This document shows positions 1 through 9,006 of a stretch of 64,000 nt of DNA, in pieces. Under the pieces are notes generated by a model that saw nothing but the letters and a program-made list of their open reading frames with translations, was not told the DNA's origin and made no database searches. Within the stretch, counting starts at the first letter, position 1; each line of letters begins with the position of its first letter. The translations under genes were made by a program, and so were the position numbers. Origin of the DNA: Roseateles depolymerans (GTDB lineage: Bacteria; Pseudomonadota; Gammaproteobacteria; Burkholderiales; Burkholderiaceae_C); the NCBI RefSeq assembly GCF_003387155.1, contig NZ_QUMT01000004.1, positions 336,602 to 400,601 on the forward strand, read 5' to 3'.

Positions 1-465
1 GAGGGTCGCCCACACTGTGCTTCAAGGGTTCTATCCATGAAGGCCCGGCGGCGCCACCAGCGCCGAGTTGCATGGTGAGTCCCAGGACGTGACACGCGAT
101 CTCTCAGAGTCTGGGGGAGGCGCTTTGAGGTAGGCGGCACTGTCCTGCGGCATTCATACCTAAAGGAAGGGGCCCATCCCTCTCCCCACCCCGCGCGAAG
201 CGCCGGGCCCAATCTCCCGAAAGCTCTGAAGCCTCAAGCCTCTCCCGTGCTAACCCCCGCGAAGCCGGGGGCGCCTCAAGCCACTCCCGTGGATCTGGCT
301 CTGCCAGGCCACTGGGAGGCGCCCCCTGGGGGCAGGAGCGAAGCGACTGGGGGGCCCAATCCTTGGGGCCAGTTATATAGAAATGAATAAAGAATTGTTT
401 TGTGAATAAGGGTGTGTTGGCATGCTGTGCGGTCCGGCTCATAGTCGATCGCCACCTGCCCTGTC
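1..465. other. 5' intergenic region upstream of the sulfate operon
   Basis: I see no convincing gene here. The stretch is GC-rich up to about 365 and includes a dispersed repeat copy (291-360). It then turns sharply AT-rich (about 368-412) before the first sulfate-binding protein gene. That AT-rich island is the only plausible promoter or operator zone for the sbp-cysTWA operon. LysR-type CysB proteins bind AT-rich sites upstream of such operons, but I cannot define a half-site with confidence. Confidence 0.5.
291..360 (+). repeat. dispersed GC-rich repeat, copy 1
   Basis: A 70-bp segment beginning GGATCTGGCTCTGCCAG and ending in a CGAAGCGA-plus-G-run motif. It recurs in the same orientation at 38499-38570 with a few substitutions. 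It contains a C-run/G-run (GCGCCCCCTGGGGGC) that can form a hairpin. Both copies lie between genes, as expected of an intergenic REP-like element. Confidence 0.7.
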
Positions 466-1539
466 ATGTCTCAACAAAACGTTCGTAGCGCCCGCCCCTC
501 CCCGGTGTCCTCGTCCCGTCGTCAGCTCCTGATGCTGGGCGCCGCGCTGCCGCTGCTGGGCGCCCAGGCCTGGGCCCCCGTCCACGCCCAGTCCACCGCC
601 GCCCCCGCGACCCTGCTGAACGTGTCCTATGACGTGGCCCGCGAGCTCTACAAGCAGGTCAACCCCGCCTTCGTCACCTACTGGAAAGCCAAGTCCGGCC
701 AGACCGTGACCATCAACCAGTCCCACGGCGGCTCGTCCAAGCAGATCGGCTCCGTCATCGGCGGCCTGGAAGCCGACGTGGTCACCATGAACCAGGCCAC
801 CGACGTCGATACCCTCGCCGAAAAGGGCCTGACCAGCGCCGACTGGCGCCAGCGCTTCCCCAACGGCGCCGCCCCCTACAGCTCCACCATGCTGTTCCTG
901 GTCCGCAAAGGCAACCCCAAGCAGATCAAGGACTGGAACGACCTCGCCCGCCCCGGCGTCCAGGTCATCATCCCCAACCCCAAGGTCACCGGCAACGGCC
1001 GCTACGGCTATCTGGCCGCCTGGGGCAGCGTGATCGCCAAAGGCGGCTCCGACGCCCAGGCCAAGGACCTGCTCACCCGCATCCTCACCAACGTGCCGGT
1101 GCTGGACGGCGGCGGCCGCGGCGCCACCACCACCTTCACCCAGCGCGGCATCGGCGACGTGCTGCTGACCTTCGAATCAGAAGCCGAACTGATCGAAAAC
1201 GAATTCGGCAAGGGCCAGTTCGAGGTGGTCTACCCCAGCATCTCCATCGAGGCCGACGCCCCGGTGGCCGTGGTCGACAAGGTCGCCGCCAAGAAGGGCT
1301 CCACCGCCCTGGCCAAGGCCTACCTGGACTTCCTGTGGACCCCCGAAGCCCAGGAGATCATCGCCCAGAACAACTTCCGCCCCCGCGACCCCGCCGTGTT
1401 CAAGAAACACGCCCAGCGCTTCGCCCCCATCAAGCTGTTTGGCGTGGACCAGACCCTGGGCGGCTGGAGCAAGGTCTACAAGACCCACTTCGTGGACGGT
1501 GGCCAGTACGACCAGATCATGGCGTCCCTGAAGCGCTGA
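466..1539 (+). CDS. sbp: sulfate ABC transporter, periplasmic sulfate-binding protein (first copy)
   Basis: 357 residues, of the Sbp/CysP family that captures sulfate (or thiosulfate) in the periplasm for the CysTWA importer. Residues 1-42 are an export signal with a twin arginine (SRRQLL, about 17-22), a hydrophobic stretch and an AHA-Q-like cleavage region, so Tat export is possible. The mature protein starts with the family hallmark [13 protein letters not shown] and has the anion-loop motif SHGGSSKQ near residue 86. The gene opens a tight operon: cysT starts 10 bases after its stop, then cysW, cysA and cysB follow. No strong Shine-Dalgarno sequence precedes the ATG. A paralogue lies at 7603-8613. 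Family assignment is firm; choice between sulfate and thiosulfate is not resolvable. Confidence 0.93.
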   Translation: MSQQNVRSARPSPVSSSRRQLLMLGAALPLLGAQAWAPVHAQSTAAPATLLNVSYDVARELYKQVNPAFVTYWKAKSGQTVTINQSHGGSSKQIGSVIGGLEADVVTMNQATDVDTLAEKGLTSADWRQRFPNGAAPYSSTMLFLVRKGNPKQIKDWNDLARPGVQVIIPNPKVTGNGRYGYLAAWGSVIAKGGSDAQAKDLLTRILTNVPVLDGGGRGATTTFTQRGIGDVLLTFESEAELIENEFGKGQFEVVYPSISIEADAPVAVVDKVAAKKGSTALAKAYLDFLWTPEAQEIIAQNNFRPRDPAVFKKHAQRFAPIKLFGVDQTLGGWSKVYKTHFVDGGQYDQIMASLKR

Positions 1540-1549
1540 AGCCGCCACC

Positions 1550-2431
1550 ATGAACACCGCCGTCCTGTCCCCGGCATCGGCCCCGCCGGTGCCCGCCCGC
1601 AAGCGCCGACGCGTGCTGCCCGGCTTCGCACCGACGCTGGGCTTCACGCTGTTCTACCTGTCGCTGCTGGTGCTGATCCCGCTGTGCGCCGTCTTCCTCA
1701 AGTCGGCCGGACACGGCGCGGAGGCCTTCTGGGCCGCCGCCACCTCGCCACGCGTGCTCGCCTCCTACCGCCTGAGCTTCGGCGCTGCGCTGCTCGCCGC
1801 CGCCATCAATGTGGTGTTTGGCTTCATCCTGGCCTGGTCGCTGGTGCGGTACGACTTCTTCGGCAAGAAGCTGGTGGATGCCCTCATCGACCTGCCCTTC
1901 GCCCTGCCCACCGCCGTCGCCGGCATCGCCCTGACGGCCCTGTATGCCCCCAACGGCTGGCTGGGCAGTCACCTGGAGCCGCTGGGCATCAAGGTGGCCT
2001 TCACCCCGCTGGGCGTGCTGGTGGCCCTGATCTTCATCGGCCTGCCCTTCGTGGTCCGCACCGTGCAGCCGGTGCTGGAAGACCTGGACACCGAGCTGGA
2101 AGAGGCCGCCGCTTCGCTGGGCGCGCACCGCTGGCAGGCCTTCCGCCTGGTGGTGTTGCCGATGCTCACCCCGGCCCTGCTCACCGGTTTCGCGCTGGCC
2201 TTTGCCCGCGCGGTCGGTGAATACGGCTCGGTGATCTTCATCGCCGGCAACATGCCGATGGTCAGCGAAATCACGCCCCTGATGATCATCACGAAACTGG
2301 AGCAGTACGACTACGTCGGCGCCACCGCCATCGCCGTCGTGATGCTGGTGTTCTCCTTCTCGCTGCTGCTGGCCATCAACGGACTGCAGGCCTGGAGCGT
2401 GCGTCGCAACGGACTGGATGGGAAGCGCTGA
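1550..2431 (+). CDS. cysT: sulfate ABC transporter permease CysT (CysU)
   Basis: 293 residues, an inner-membrane permease of the sulfate/thiosulfate importer. A basic N-terminus (KRRRV) precedes the first membrane span ([16 protein letters not shown]), and about six spans follow. The cytoplasmic coupling helix with the EAA signature ([15 protein letters not shown], near residue 185) contacts the CysA ATPase. It pairs with the next gene, cysW, to form the heterodimeric channel. Spacing of 10 bases after sbp and overlap of the next frame argue for one transcript. Length is normal for the family. Confidence 0.95.
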   Translation: MNTAVLSPASAPPVPARKRRRVLPGFAPTLGFTLFYLSLLVLIPLCAVFLKSAGHGAEAFWAAATSPRVLASYRLSFGAALLAAAINVVFGFILAWSLVRYDFFGKKLVDALIDLPFALPTAVAGIALTALYAPNGWLGSHLEPLGIKVAFTPLGVLVALIFIGLPFVVRTVQPVLEDLDTELEEAAASLGAHRWQAFRLVVLPMLTPALLTGFALAFARAVGEYGSVIFIAGNMPMVSEITPLMIITKLEQYDYVGATAIAVVMLVFSFSLLLAINGLQAWSVRRNGLDGKR

Positions 2432-2432
2432 C

Positions 2433-3317
2433 ATGGCCGGAACCGCCGCCACCCTGGGCCGCGCGCGCAGCGCCGGCCACTACCAAGGCAACCCCGCCAC
2501 CCGCGAAGCCCGCTGGGTGCGCTACACGCTGCTGACGCTGGGCCTGGGCTTCTTCGCCCTGTTCCTGCTGATGCCGCTGATTGCCGTGTTCACCGAAGCC
2601 CTGCGCAAGGGCTGGGAGGCCTATGCCGCCTCCCTGATGGAATCGGACACGATCTCCGCCGTCAAGCTCACGCTGCTGGCTGCGGTGATCTCGGTGCCAC
2701 TGAACCTGGTCTTCGGCGTCAGCGCCGCCTGGGCCATCACCAAGCATGATTTCCGCGGCAAGCAGCTGCTGATCACGCTGATCGACCTGCCCTTTTCCGT
2801 CTCCCCGGTCGTGGCGGGCCTGATCTATGTGCTGATCTTCGGCGCGCAGGGCTGGTTCGGCCCCTGGCTGCAGGCCCACGACATCCGCATCATCTTCGCC
2901 GTGCCCGGCATCGTGCTGGCCACCGTGTTCGTGACCTTCCCGTTCGTGGCCCGCGAGCTGATCCCGCTGATGCAGGCCCAGGGCCGCGACGAGGAAGAGG
3001 CCGCCACCGTGCTGGGCGCCTCCGGCTGGCGCACCTTCTGGCATGTGACCCTGCCCAACATCAAGTGGGGCCTGCTGTATGGCGTAATCCTCTGCAACGC
3101 CCGCGCCTTCGGCGAATTCGGTGCGGTGTCGGTGGTGTCGGGCCATGTGCGCGGGCAGACCAACACGCTGCCGCTGCAGGTCGAGATTCTCTACAACGAG
3201 TACCAGTTCGCCGCCGCCTTCGCCGTGGCCTCGCTGCTGGCCCTGCTGGCCGTGGCCACCCTGGTGCTCAAGCAATTCGTTGAATGGCGTGCCTCGCGCG
3301 CCGTGGTCATTGACTGA
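2433..3317 (+). CDS. cysW: sulfate ABC transporter permease CysW
   Basis: 294 residues from the ATG at 2433, which lies one base after the cysT stop and has GGAAG at 2421-2425 as ribosome site. An in-frame ATG at 2418 would overlap cysT and lacks such a site. The protein is the second membrane subunit of the sulfate importer. It has about six membrane spans, and the EAA-loop ([16 protein letters not shown]) near residue 190 docks on CysA. A short hydrophilic N-terminus precedes the first span ([17 protein letters not shown]). Confidence 0.95.
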   Translation: MAGTAATLGRARSAGHYQGNPATREARWVRYTLLTLGLGFFALFLLMPLIAVFTEALRKGWEAYAASLMESDTISAVKLTLLAAVISVPLNLVFGVSAAWAITKHDFRGKQLLITLIDLPFSVSPVVAGLIYVLIFGAQGWFGPWLQAHDIRIIFAVPGIVLATVFVTFPFVARELIPLMQAQGRDEEEAATVLGASGWRTFWHVTLPNIKWGLLYGVILCNARAFGEFGAVSVVSGHVRGQTNTLPLQVEILYNEYQFAAAFAVASLLALLAVATLVLKQFVEWRASRAVVID

Positions 3318-3341
3318 GCGGCACGCCGAAGAAAGAGTCCC

Positions 3342-4412
3342 ATGAGCATTCAAGTCCGCAATATCCACAAGTCGTTCGGCAGCTTCACCGCGCTGGGCGA
3401 TGTCAGCCTGGACTTCCCCACTGGCGAGCTGACCGCACTGCTGGGCCCCTCGGGCTGCGGCAAGACCACGCTGCTGCGCATCATCGCGGGGCTGGAGACC
3501 GCCGACCTCGGCCAGGTGCTGCTGGACGGCCAGGACGCCTCCGACACCCATGTGCGCGAGCGTGAAGTCGGCTTTGTGTTCCAGCACTACGCCCTGTTCC
3601 GCCACATGACCGTGTTTGACAACGTGGCCTTCGGCCTGCGGGTCAAGCCGCGCAAGCAGCGTCCGCCGGAAGCGGAGATCAAGCGCAAGGTGCATGAGCT
3701 GCTGCAACTGGTGCAGCTGGACTGGCTGGCGGACCGTTATCCGCCGCAGCTCTCCGGCGGCCAGCGTCAGCGGATCGCGCTGGCCCGGGCCCTGGCGGTG
3801 GAGCCGCGGGTGCTGCTGCTGGACGAGCCTTTCGGCGCCCTGGACGCCAAGGTCCGCAAGGAGCTGCGCCGCTGGTTGCGCCGCCTGCATGACGAGCTGC
3901 ACATCACCAGCATCTTCGTCACCCACGACCAGGAAGAAGCCCTGGAAGTGGCGGACCGCGTGGTGCTGATGGACCATGGCCGCGTGGAACAGGTCGGTGC
4001 CCCCGCCGAGGTCTACGAGCGGCCGGCCACTCCCTTCGTGTATGGATTCCTCGGCGCGGTGAACCGCTTCGAAGGTCGCTCGGAAGGCGGCCGGCTGCAT
4101 GTGGGCGACCAGGTGCTGGCCCAGGACCTGGCCAGTGCCGCGCAGGATCCGCAAGGCCTGGTGCAGGCCTATGCCCGGCCGCATGAGCTGGTGATCATTC
4201 CGCAGGTCGACGCCCCGGGCCTGCCCGCCACGGTGGAGCGCGTGCTGAGCTTCGGCGCAGCCGCCCGTGTGGAGCTGCGCGGACCGAAGGGCGAGCACCT
4301 GGAAGCCGAACTCAGCCGTGAACAGGCGCAGGCCCTGAGCCTGTCGAGCGGCCAGCAGGTGCGCCTGCAGGCATCCCGCCTGAGCGTGTTCGGACTGACG
4401 CAGGCCGCCTGA
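3342..4412 (+). CDS. cysA: sulfate/thiosulfate import ATP-binding protein CysA
   Basis: 356 residues. This is the ATPase that energises sulfate uptake from the cytoplasmic face of CysTW. Visible motifs are Walker [10 protein letters not shown] at about 35-43, the signature LSGGQRQR, Walker [13 protein letters not shown], and the switch histidine in [13 protein letters not shown]. The C-terminal third (about 240-356) is the regulatory beta-domain seen in CysA/MalK-type proteins. It lies 24 bases after cysW and 7 bases before the LysR regulator, so the operon is sbp-cysT-cysW-cysA-cysB. Confidence 0.96.
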   Translation: MSIQVRNIHKSFGSFTALGDVSLDFPTGELTALLGPSGCGKTTLLRIIAGLETADLGQVLLDGQDASDTHVREREVGFVFQHYALFRHMTVFDNVAFGLRVKPRKQRPPEAEIKRKVHELLQLVQLDWLADRYPPQLSGGQRQRIALARALAVEPRVLLLDEPFGALDAKVRKELRRWLRRLHDELHITSIFVTHDQEEALEVADRVVLMDHGRVEQVGAPAEVYERPATPFVYGFLGAVNRFEGRSEGGRLHVGDQVLAQDLASAAQDPQGLVQAYARPHELVIIPQVDAPGLPATVERVLSFGAAARVELRGPKGEHLEAELSREQAQALSLSSGQQVRLQASRLSVFGLTQAA

Positions 4413-4419
4413 CCCTGCC

Positions 4420-5343
4420 ATGAACCTCCAGCAGTTGCGCATCATTCGGGAGGCGGTGCAGCAGAACTTCAACCTGACCGAAGTGGCAGCAGCGCTGTTC
4501 ACCTCGCAGTCGGGGGTCAGCAAGCACATCAAGGACCTGGAAGACGAACTGGGCGTGGAGCTGTTCCAGCGTCGCGGCAAGCGGCTGCTCGGCCTCACCG
4601 AGCCCGGCAAGGAAGTGGCCCAGGTGGCCGACCGCATGCTGCAGGACCTGCGCAACATCAAACGGCTGGCTCAGCAGTTCTCCAGCGCCGACCAGGGCCA
4701 GCTGACCATCGCCACCACCCACACCCAGGCGCGTTATGCGCTGCCGCAGGTGGTGGCGCGATTCAAGGCGGCCTATCCGCGGGTGCACCTGGTGCTGCAT
4801 CAGGGCAGCCCGGCGGAAATCGTCTCGCTGCTGCAAAGCGGTGAAGCCGATGTGGGCATCGCCACCGAGGCGCTGGGCCGGGACGAGGCCTTTGTCACCT
4901 TCCCCTTCTATGAATGGCACCACGCCGTGGTGGTGCCCCAGGGTCATCCGCTGGCGGCGCAGCCGCTGACGCTGGAAGCGCTGGCCGAGCAGCCCCTGAT
5001 CACCTATCACGAGGGCTACACCGGCCGCGCCCGTATCGACGCCAGTTTTGCGCAGGCGGGCCTGGCGCCCGACATCGTCATGTCGGCCCTGGATGCGGAT
5101 GTCATCAAGACCTATGTGCAGGTCGGGCTGGGCGTGGGCATCATCGCCGCCATCGCATTCGAGCCGAACCGGGATGCCGGTCTGCAGCGGCTCGACGCCA
5201 GCCACCTGTTTCCGGTCAACACCACCCGCATCGCGCTCAAGCGCGGCCACTACCTGCGAGGCTTCGCCTACCGCTTCCTGCAGGAATGCGTGGACAGCCT
5301 CACCGAGGAGCGGGTGAAGGCGGCGATGGAGCTCGAGGGTTGA
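4420..5343 (+). CDS. cysB: CysB-family LysR-type regulator (first copy)
   Basis: 307 residues. The N-terminal winged helix-turn-helix (FNLTEVAAALFTSQSGVSKHIKDLEDELG, about 16-44, given here in pieces FNLTEVAAALFTSQ and SGVSKHIKDLEDELG) and the opening MNLQQLRIIREA are typical of CysB/Cbl. The C-terminal domain (about 90-300) is the periplasmic-binding-like fold that senses O-acetylserine, sulfate or related ligands; TTHTQARYALP is a CysB-family signature. It is the last gene of the sulfate operon and so is likely both product and regulator of it. Its last 44 bases overlap the 3' end of the convergent gene 5300-6400. A second CysB lies at 6535-7482. Confidence 0.9.
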   Translation: MNLQQLRIIREAVQQNFNLTEVAAALFTSQSGVSKHIKDLEDELGVELFQRRGKRLLGLTEPGKEVAQVADRMLQDLRNIKRLAQQFSSADQGQLTIATTHTQARYALPQVVARFKAAYPRVHLVLHQGSPAEIVSLLQSGEADVGIATEALGRDEAFVTFPFYEWHHAVVVPQGHPLAAQPLTLEALAEQPLITYHEGYTGRARIDASFAQAGLAPDIVMSALDADVIKTYVQVGLGVGIIAAIAFEPNRDAGLQRLDASHLFPVNTTRIALKRGHYLRGFAYRFLQECVDSLTEERVKAAMELEG

Positions 5344-6400
5344 CCCGCTCGCGGCTGGTCCCCCCGCTGGCCGCGCTCGCCCCTGCAGCGCCCGCGGACG
5401 TGCTGGACATCAGCAGCGGCATCGGCCGGGCGTAGAACGCTTCGATGCGCGCGCCATAGCGGGTCCGGGCATTCGGGCTGAGGCGATTGAGCAGCTCGTC
5501 CTTGAGCAGCCGCCGGGCTTGCGGCTGGGCCAGCACTTCATTGGCGCGGGTGGCCACCCGCTGGCCCCAGTCGTTCTTGGGGCAGGCCACGCCCGACAGA
5601 ATCGGGTCGGCATGGCCTTCGATGGGCAAGGTGATCAGCTCCGCACCGGAGCCGCCGGCCGCCAGGTGGTCGGTCACGATGAAGTCGTATTCGAAGGTGT
5701 AGTCCGCACGGCCCAGCCCCACCATGGCCAGCAGATTGCCACCGACGTCCGGCGTGACATAGGTACTGAGCGCCGACGGCGGTTGATGACGAATGACCTC
5801 GTCCAGCTCCGGTCCGTAGCTGCGACCTTGAACCAGCGCGCCACGCAGCCGTCTCTCCTGCCAGATCTGGTCCAGCCGGGCTTCTCCGGCGGCATTGCGC
5901 GGCACCTTGTCCAGCAGCGCGGCCCGCACCACCAGGTGATGCGGCGGCACGAGATGCGTATCCGCAAACCAGGCCATCGCATCGCGATCCGCCGTATGCA
6001 GCATCCCCAGCATGCAGGCCGGCTCTCCGGATTGCAGCATGCGAAGACTGCGCTTGATGTTGGCCATGACCAGCTCATGCTGGGTGCTGCCGCCCCAATT
6101 GGAGATGAGCAGGTCGACCGTGGTCTGGGTGAGCACGCGCCGGGGCATCGGACCGCCATTGCTGGAGGCGGGTGTGGCGTCGATCTGCGGCATGAGCCAG
6201 ATGATCCGGTCCACCGCCCTGGTCGGCGAAGGAGGCCATGGAGACGACGTCGACGCCACTGCCGCAGGTGGCGCAACGGCCAGGCCCGCCCCCGCAGCCG
6301 TGCCTGCCGCGTCCTTCGGAGCGGTGAAGCCTCCCTGAACGGTCACCATCATTGCAATGACTGCGACCCGTCGAATCCACGCTGTGGCGAGCGATCTCAT
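5300..6400 (-). CDS. putative periplasmic solute-binding-like protein (TIGR02285-like), copy 1
   Basis: 366 residues with an N-terminal signal segment (basic MRSLATAWIRR, then a hydrophobic stretch) and a low-complexity Ala/Pro/Ser region to about residue 60. The rest resembles extracellular solute-binding proteins of the SBP_bac_3 type, specifically the conserved-hypothetical family TIGR02285 as I recall it: VDRIIWLMP, then a cysteine-containing stretch (SGEPACMLGMLHTADRDAMAWF) and HHLVVRAALLDKVPRNAAGE. A clear paralogue sits at 9007-9975, sharing VDRI-W, DxLRGALV-GRSYG and SGVACP/AGVACP. Ligand unknown. It is convergent with cysB1, overlapping it by 44 bases, and divergent from cysB2. The Ser/Pro-rich C-terminal tail is unusual. 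Confidence 0.7.
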   Translation of the reverse strand: MRSLATAWIRRVAVIAMMVTVQGGFTAPKDAAGTAAGAGLAVAPPAAVASTSSPWPPSPTRAVDRIIWLMPQIDATPASSNGGPMPRRVLTQTTVDLLISNWGGSTQHELVMANIKRSLRMLQSGEPACMLGMLHTADRDAMAWFADTHLVPPHHLVVRAALLDKVPRNAAGEARLDQIWQERRLRGALVQGRSYGPELDEVIRHQPPSALSTYVTPDVGGNLLAMVGLGRADYTFEYDFIVTDHLAAGGSGAELITLPIEGHADPILSGVACPKNDWGQRVATRANEVLAQPQARRLLKDELLNRLSPNARTRYGARIEAFYARPMPLLMSSTSAGAAGASAASGGTSRERVNPRAPSPPSPAPR

Positions 6401-6419
6401 GGCGTCCTCTTGAGATGCA

Positions 6420-6460
6420 GCATAAGCGCTTCAGCGCATTTGAGAAATGCTTATCGATAT
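6420..6460. promoter_or_regulatory. putative LysR-type operator between the divergent genes
   Basis: The short gap between the solute-binding-like gene (minus) and cysB2 (plus) contains the inverted arms ATAAGC (6422-6427) and GCTTAT (6449-6454), plus the palindrome AAGCGCTT (6424-6431). Divergent promoters with such dyads are typical LysR-type autoregulation sites. This is a reading of sequence symmetry only. Confidence 0.3.
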
Positions 6461-6534
6461 TTGTTGGAGGACACCTTAGGGGTAGATGCGAATAATGAAA
6501 CCGAATAAGCCCTGCATCCTCCATTGGATTGACG

Positions 6535-7482
6535 ATGAATTTTCAGCAATTGCGTTCCGTCCGTGAGGCACAGCGTCGTGGCTTCAATCTCACTGAAGTC
6601 GCGCAGGCGCTGCACACCTCGCAACCCGGCGTCAGCCGGCAGATTCGCGAACTCGAAGACGAATTGGGCATTGACATCTTCATTCGCGCCGGCAAACGTC
6701 TGACCGGATTGACCGAGCCCGGCCGCAATGTCATGCCCATTGTGGAGCGTTTGCTGCGCGAGGCGGAGAATCTGCGCCGCGCCGGCGAGGACTTCGCCCG
6801 CGCCGACAGCGGTCATCTGCGCATTGCCGCCACCCACAGTCAGGCGCGTTATGCATTGCCGCCGGCCGTGCGTGATTTCCGCAATTCACATCCGGAAGTG
6901 AGCCTGCAATTCCAGCAGGGCACGCCGCAACAGGTGGCGCGTCTGCTGATGGACGGCGAGGCAGACATCGGCATTGCCACCGAAGCATTGGCCGAGCATC
7001 CGGAACTGCTGACGCTGCCTTGCTACCGGTGGACGCATACCGTGCTGGTGCCGCACGATCATCCCCTGGCCCGCGAAACGTCCGAGGGACGCCCGCTGAC
7101 GCTGGAGCAACTCGGCCGGCATCCGATCATCACCTATGAAAGCGGCTACACCGGCCGCAGCCACATTGACCAGGCCTTTGCCGCGGCTGGTGTCGACCTC
7201 AATGTGGTGCTGGTGGCCATGGATGCCGACGTGATCAAGACCTATGTCGAGCTGGGATTGGGCGTGGGCATCGTCGCCGCAATCGCCTATGACGAGGAGC
7301 GTGACCGCCAGTTGCGCGCGATCGATGCCCGCCATCTGTTCGCCGACAACCTGACCCGCCTGGCGGTGCGGCGGGACGCCTACCTGCGGGACTATGTCTA
7401 CGCCTTCATCGAGACCTTCGCCCCGCCGCTCACCCGCGAGCTGGTGGAGCAGGCACGCGCCCATCCGGGCGGCTCGGACTGA
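6535..7482 (+). CDS. CysB/Cbl-family LysR-type regulator (second copy)
   Basis: 315 residues from the ATG at 6535. A TTG six bases upstream is possible, but MNFQQLRSVREAQ matches the family start. The helix-turn-helix is at about 16-45 (FNLTEVAQALHTSQPGVSRQ). The ligand domain carries the same signature as copy 1 (AATHSQARYALP) and the ITYESGYTGRSHID segment. The two CysB copies are similar along their length, suggesting a local or ancient duplication, as with CysB/Cbl of enterobacteria. It lies between a divergent solute-binding-like gene and a second sulfate-binding protein, so it probably controls one or both. Confidence 0.9.
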   Translation: MNFQQLRSVREAQRRGFNLTEVAQALHTSQPGVSRQIRELEDELGIDIFIRAGKRLTGLTEPGRNVMPIVERLLREAENLRRAGEDFARADSGHLRIAATHSQARYALPPAVRDFRNSHPEVSLQFQQGTPQQVARLLMDGEADIGIATEALAEHPELLTLPCYRWTHTVLVPHDHPLARETSEGRPLTLEQLGRHPIITYESGYTGRSHIDQAFAAAGVDLNVVLVAMDADVIKTYVELGLGVGIVAAIAYDEERDRQLRAIDARHLFADNLTRLAVRRDAYLRDYVYAFIETFAPPLTRELVEQARAHPGGSD

Positions 7483-7602
7483 GGAAGGCCCCCACCCGGG
7501 CCCCACCCTTCACTCCGTGCAAAGCAAAGCAGAACTTCTTGGTTCCTTTTCCGTGTCCCGCTCTTTAGAGTCAGGACTCCCGTCATTCACCCCCCTGCCA
7601 CT

Positions 7603-8613
7603 GTGAATCTCCTCCGCCGCTCCGTCTCGCTGCTCACCGCCGCCACCTTGCTGGGCGGTGCCGCCCTGGCCCATGCCCAGACCACGTTGCTGAACGTGTC
7701 CTACGACCCGACGCGTGAGCTGTACCAGGACTTCAACGCCTCGTTCGCGAAGTTCTGGAAGGCCAAGACCGGCGAAACGGTGACGATCAAGAATTCCCAC
7801 GGCGGCTCGGGCAAGCAGGCCCGCTCGGTCATCGACGGCCTGGATGCGGATGTGGTGACGCTGGCCCTGGCCTACGACATCGACGCCCTGTATGACCACG
7901 GCAAGCTGCTGCCGGCCGACTGGCAAAAGCGCCTGCCGAGCAATGCCTCGCCCTACACCTCGACCATCGTGTTCCTGGTGCGCAAGGGCAATCCGAAACA
8001 CATCAACGACTGGCCGGATCTGGCCCGCAGCGGCGTGGACGTGATCACGCCCAATCCCAAGACCTCCGGCGGTGCCCGCTGGAATTACCTGGCGGCCTGG
8101 GCCTATGCACTGAAGCAACCCGGCGGCAATGCCGAGTCGGCCAAGGCCTTCGTCAAGCGCATCTACGGCAACACCAAGGTGCTGGACTCCGGCGCCCGCG
8201 GCGCCACCACCACCTTTGTGGAGCGCGGCATCGGTGATGTGCTGATCGCCTGGGAAAACGAAGCCTATCTGGCGGTGAAGGAACTCGGTCCGGACAAGTT
8301 CCAGATCGTGACGCCCAGCCTGTCCATCCTGGCCGAGCCGCCGGTGTCGGTGGTCGACAAGAACGTCGACAAGAAGGGCACCCGCAAGGTGGCCGAAGCC
8401 TACCTGCAATACCTGTACTCGCCGGAAGGCCAGGAGATTGCGGCGAAGAACTACTACCGTCCCCGTGATCCCAAGGTCGCGGCCAAGTACGACAAGCAGT
8501 TCGCCCCGGTGAAGCTGGTGACCATCGACGATGTGTTCGGCGGCTGGCGCAATGCCCAGAAGACCCACTTCGATGACGGCGGTGTGTTCGACCAGATCAA
8601 CCTGGCCCGCTGA
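7603..8613 (+). CDS. sulfate ABC transporter, periplasmic sulfate-binding protein (second copy)
   Basis: 336 residues starting at a GTG (7603). Residues 1-26 form a Sec signal peptide ([19 protein letters not shown], then AHA-Q). The mature protein has [16 protein letters not shown] and [11 protein letters not shown], the Sbp/CysP sulfate-site motifs. It has no permease or ATPase beside it and presumably delivers ligand to the CysTWA complex encoded upstream. About 120 bases separate it from cysB2, enough for its own promoter. A strong hairpin with a T-run lies downstream at 8749-8786. Probable role: alternative sulfate or thiosulfate capture protein. Confidence 0.92.
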   Translation: MNLLRRSVSLLTAATLLGGAALAHAQTTLLNVSYDPTRELYQDFNASFAKFWKAKTGETVTIKNSHGGSGKQARSVIDGLDADVVTLALAYDIDALYDHGKLLPADWQKRLPSNASPYTSTIVFLVRKGNPKHINDWPDLARSGVDVITPNPKTSGGARWNYLAAWAYALKQPGGNAESAKAFVKRIYGNTKVLDSGARGATTTFVERGIGDVLIAWENEAYLAVKELGPDKFQIVTPSLSILAEPPVSVVDKNVDKKGTRKVAEAYLQYLYSPEGQEIAAKNYYRPRDPKVAAKYDKQFAPVKLVTIDDVFGGWRNAQKTHFDDGGVFDQINLAR

Positions 8614-9006
8614 TCCGACCTTGCTCCAGCCTCGAGTGCTGACCTGACCCCGGCGTCCGTTGTGGACGGACGCCCTCCTGTTGTCTCCTCGGTCGGTCGA
8701 CGTCCGGACCTCCGGACCGACACCATCCAGACCGTTTGCTCTCCGAGCAGCCCCGCCCGGCCGTCATGGCTCCGGCGGGGCCTTTTTTCGTCCGTCGGCC
8801 GTGAACCGGGGACAGCGCCGGGGACAGCGCGGGATCGACGGCCGGGCACCCTGTCGGCGTGCGAGACAATCCGGGGGAGGTCCGGCACCTGACGTCCGCC
8901 CTCATTGTTCCCCGACCCACACACAGCTCGTAACAGAGTGACCCCGCTGCAACGCTTTCCCCGGTCCGGGCACTCCTGCACGGCCTCGCCAACAGGGCCC
9001 GCCGTT
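8614..9006. other. intergenic region with several hairpins
   Basis: I see no gene in this 390-base gap. It holds an 8-bp perfect hairpin at 8652-8674 (GGCGTCCG/CGGACGCC), a second dyad around 8692-8721 and a terminator-like hairpin at 8749-8786. The last 100 bases may carry the promoter of the following gene. Confidence 0.6.
8749..8786 (+). terminator. intrinsic terminator downstream of the second sbp
   Basis: The stem CCCCGCC (8751-8757) pairs with GGCGGGG (8774-8780) and is followed by a CCTTTTTT run. Orientation fits termination of the transcript from the second sulfate-binding protein gene, whose stop codon is about 135 bases upstream. Confidence 0.65.

Noticed and set aside
2376..4661. 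Long open frame on the minus strand across cysW-cysA-cysB
   Set aside because: Antisense to three well-supported genes; low-complexity translation without domains.
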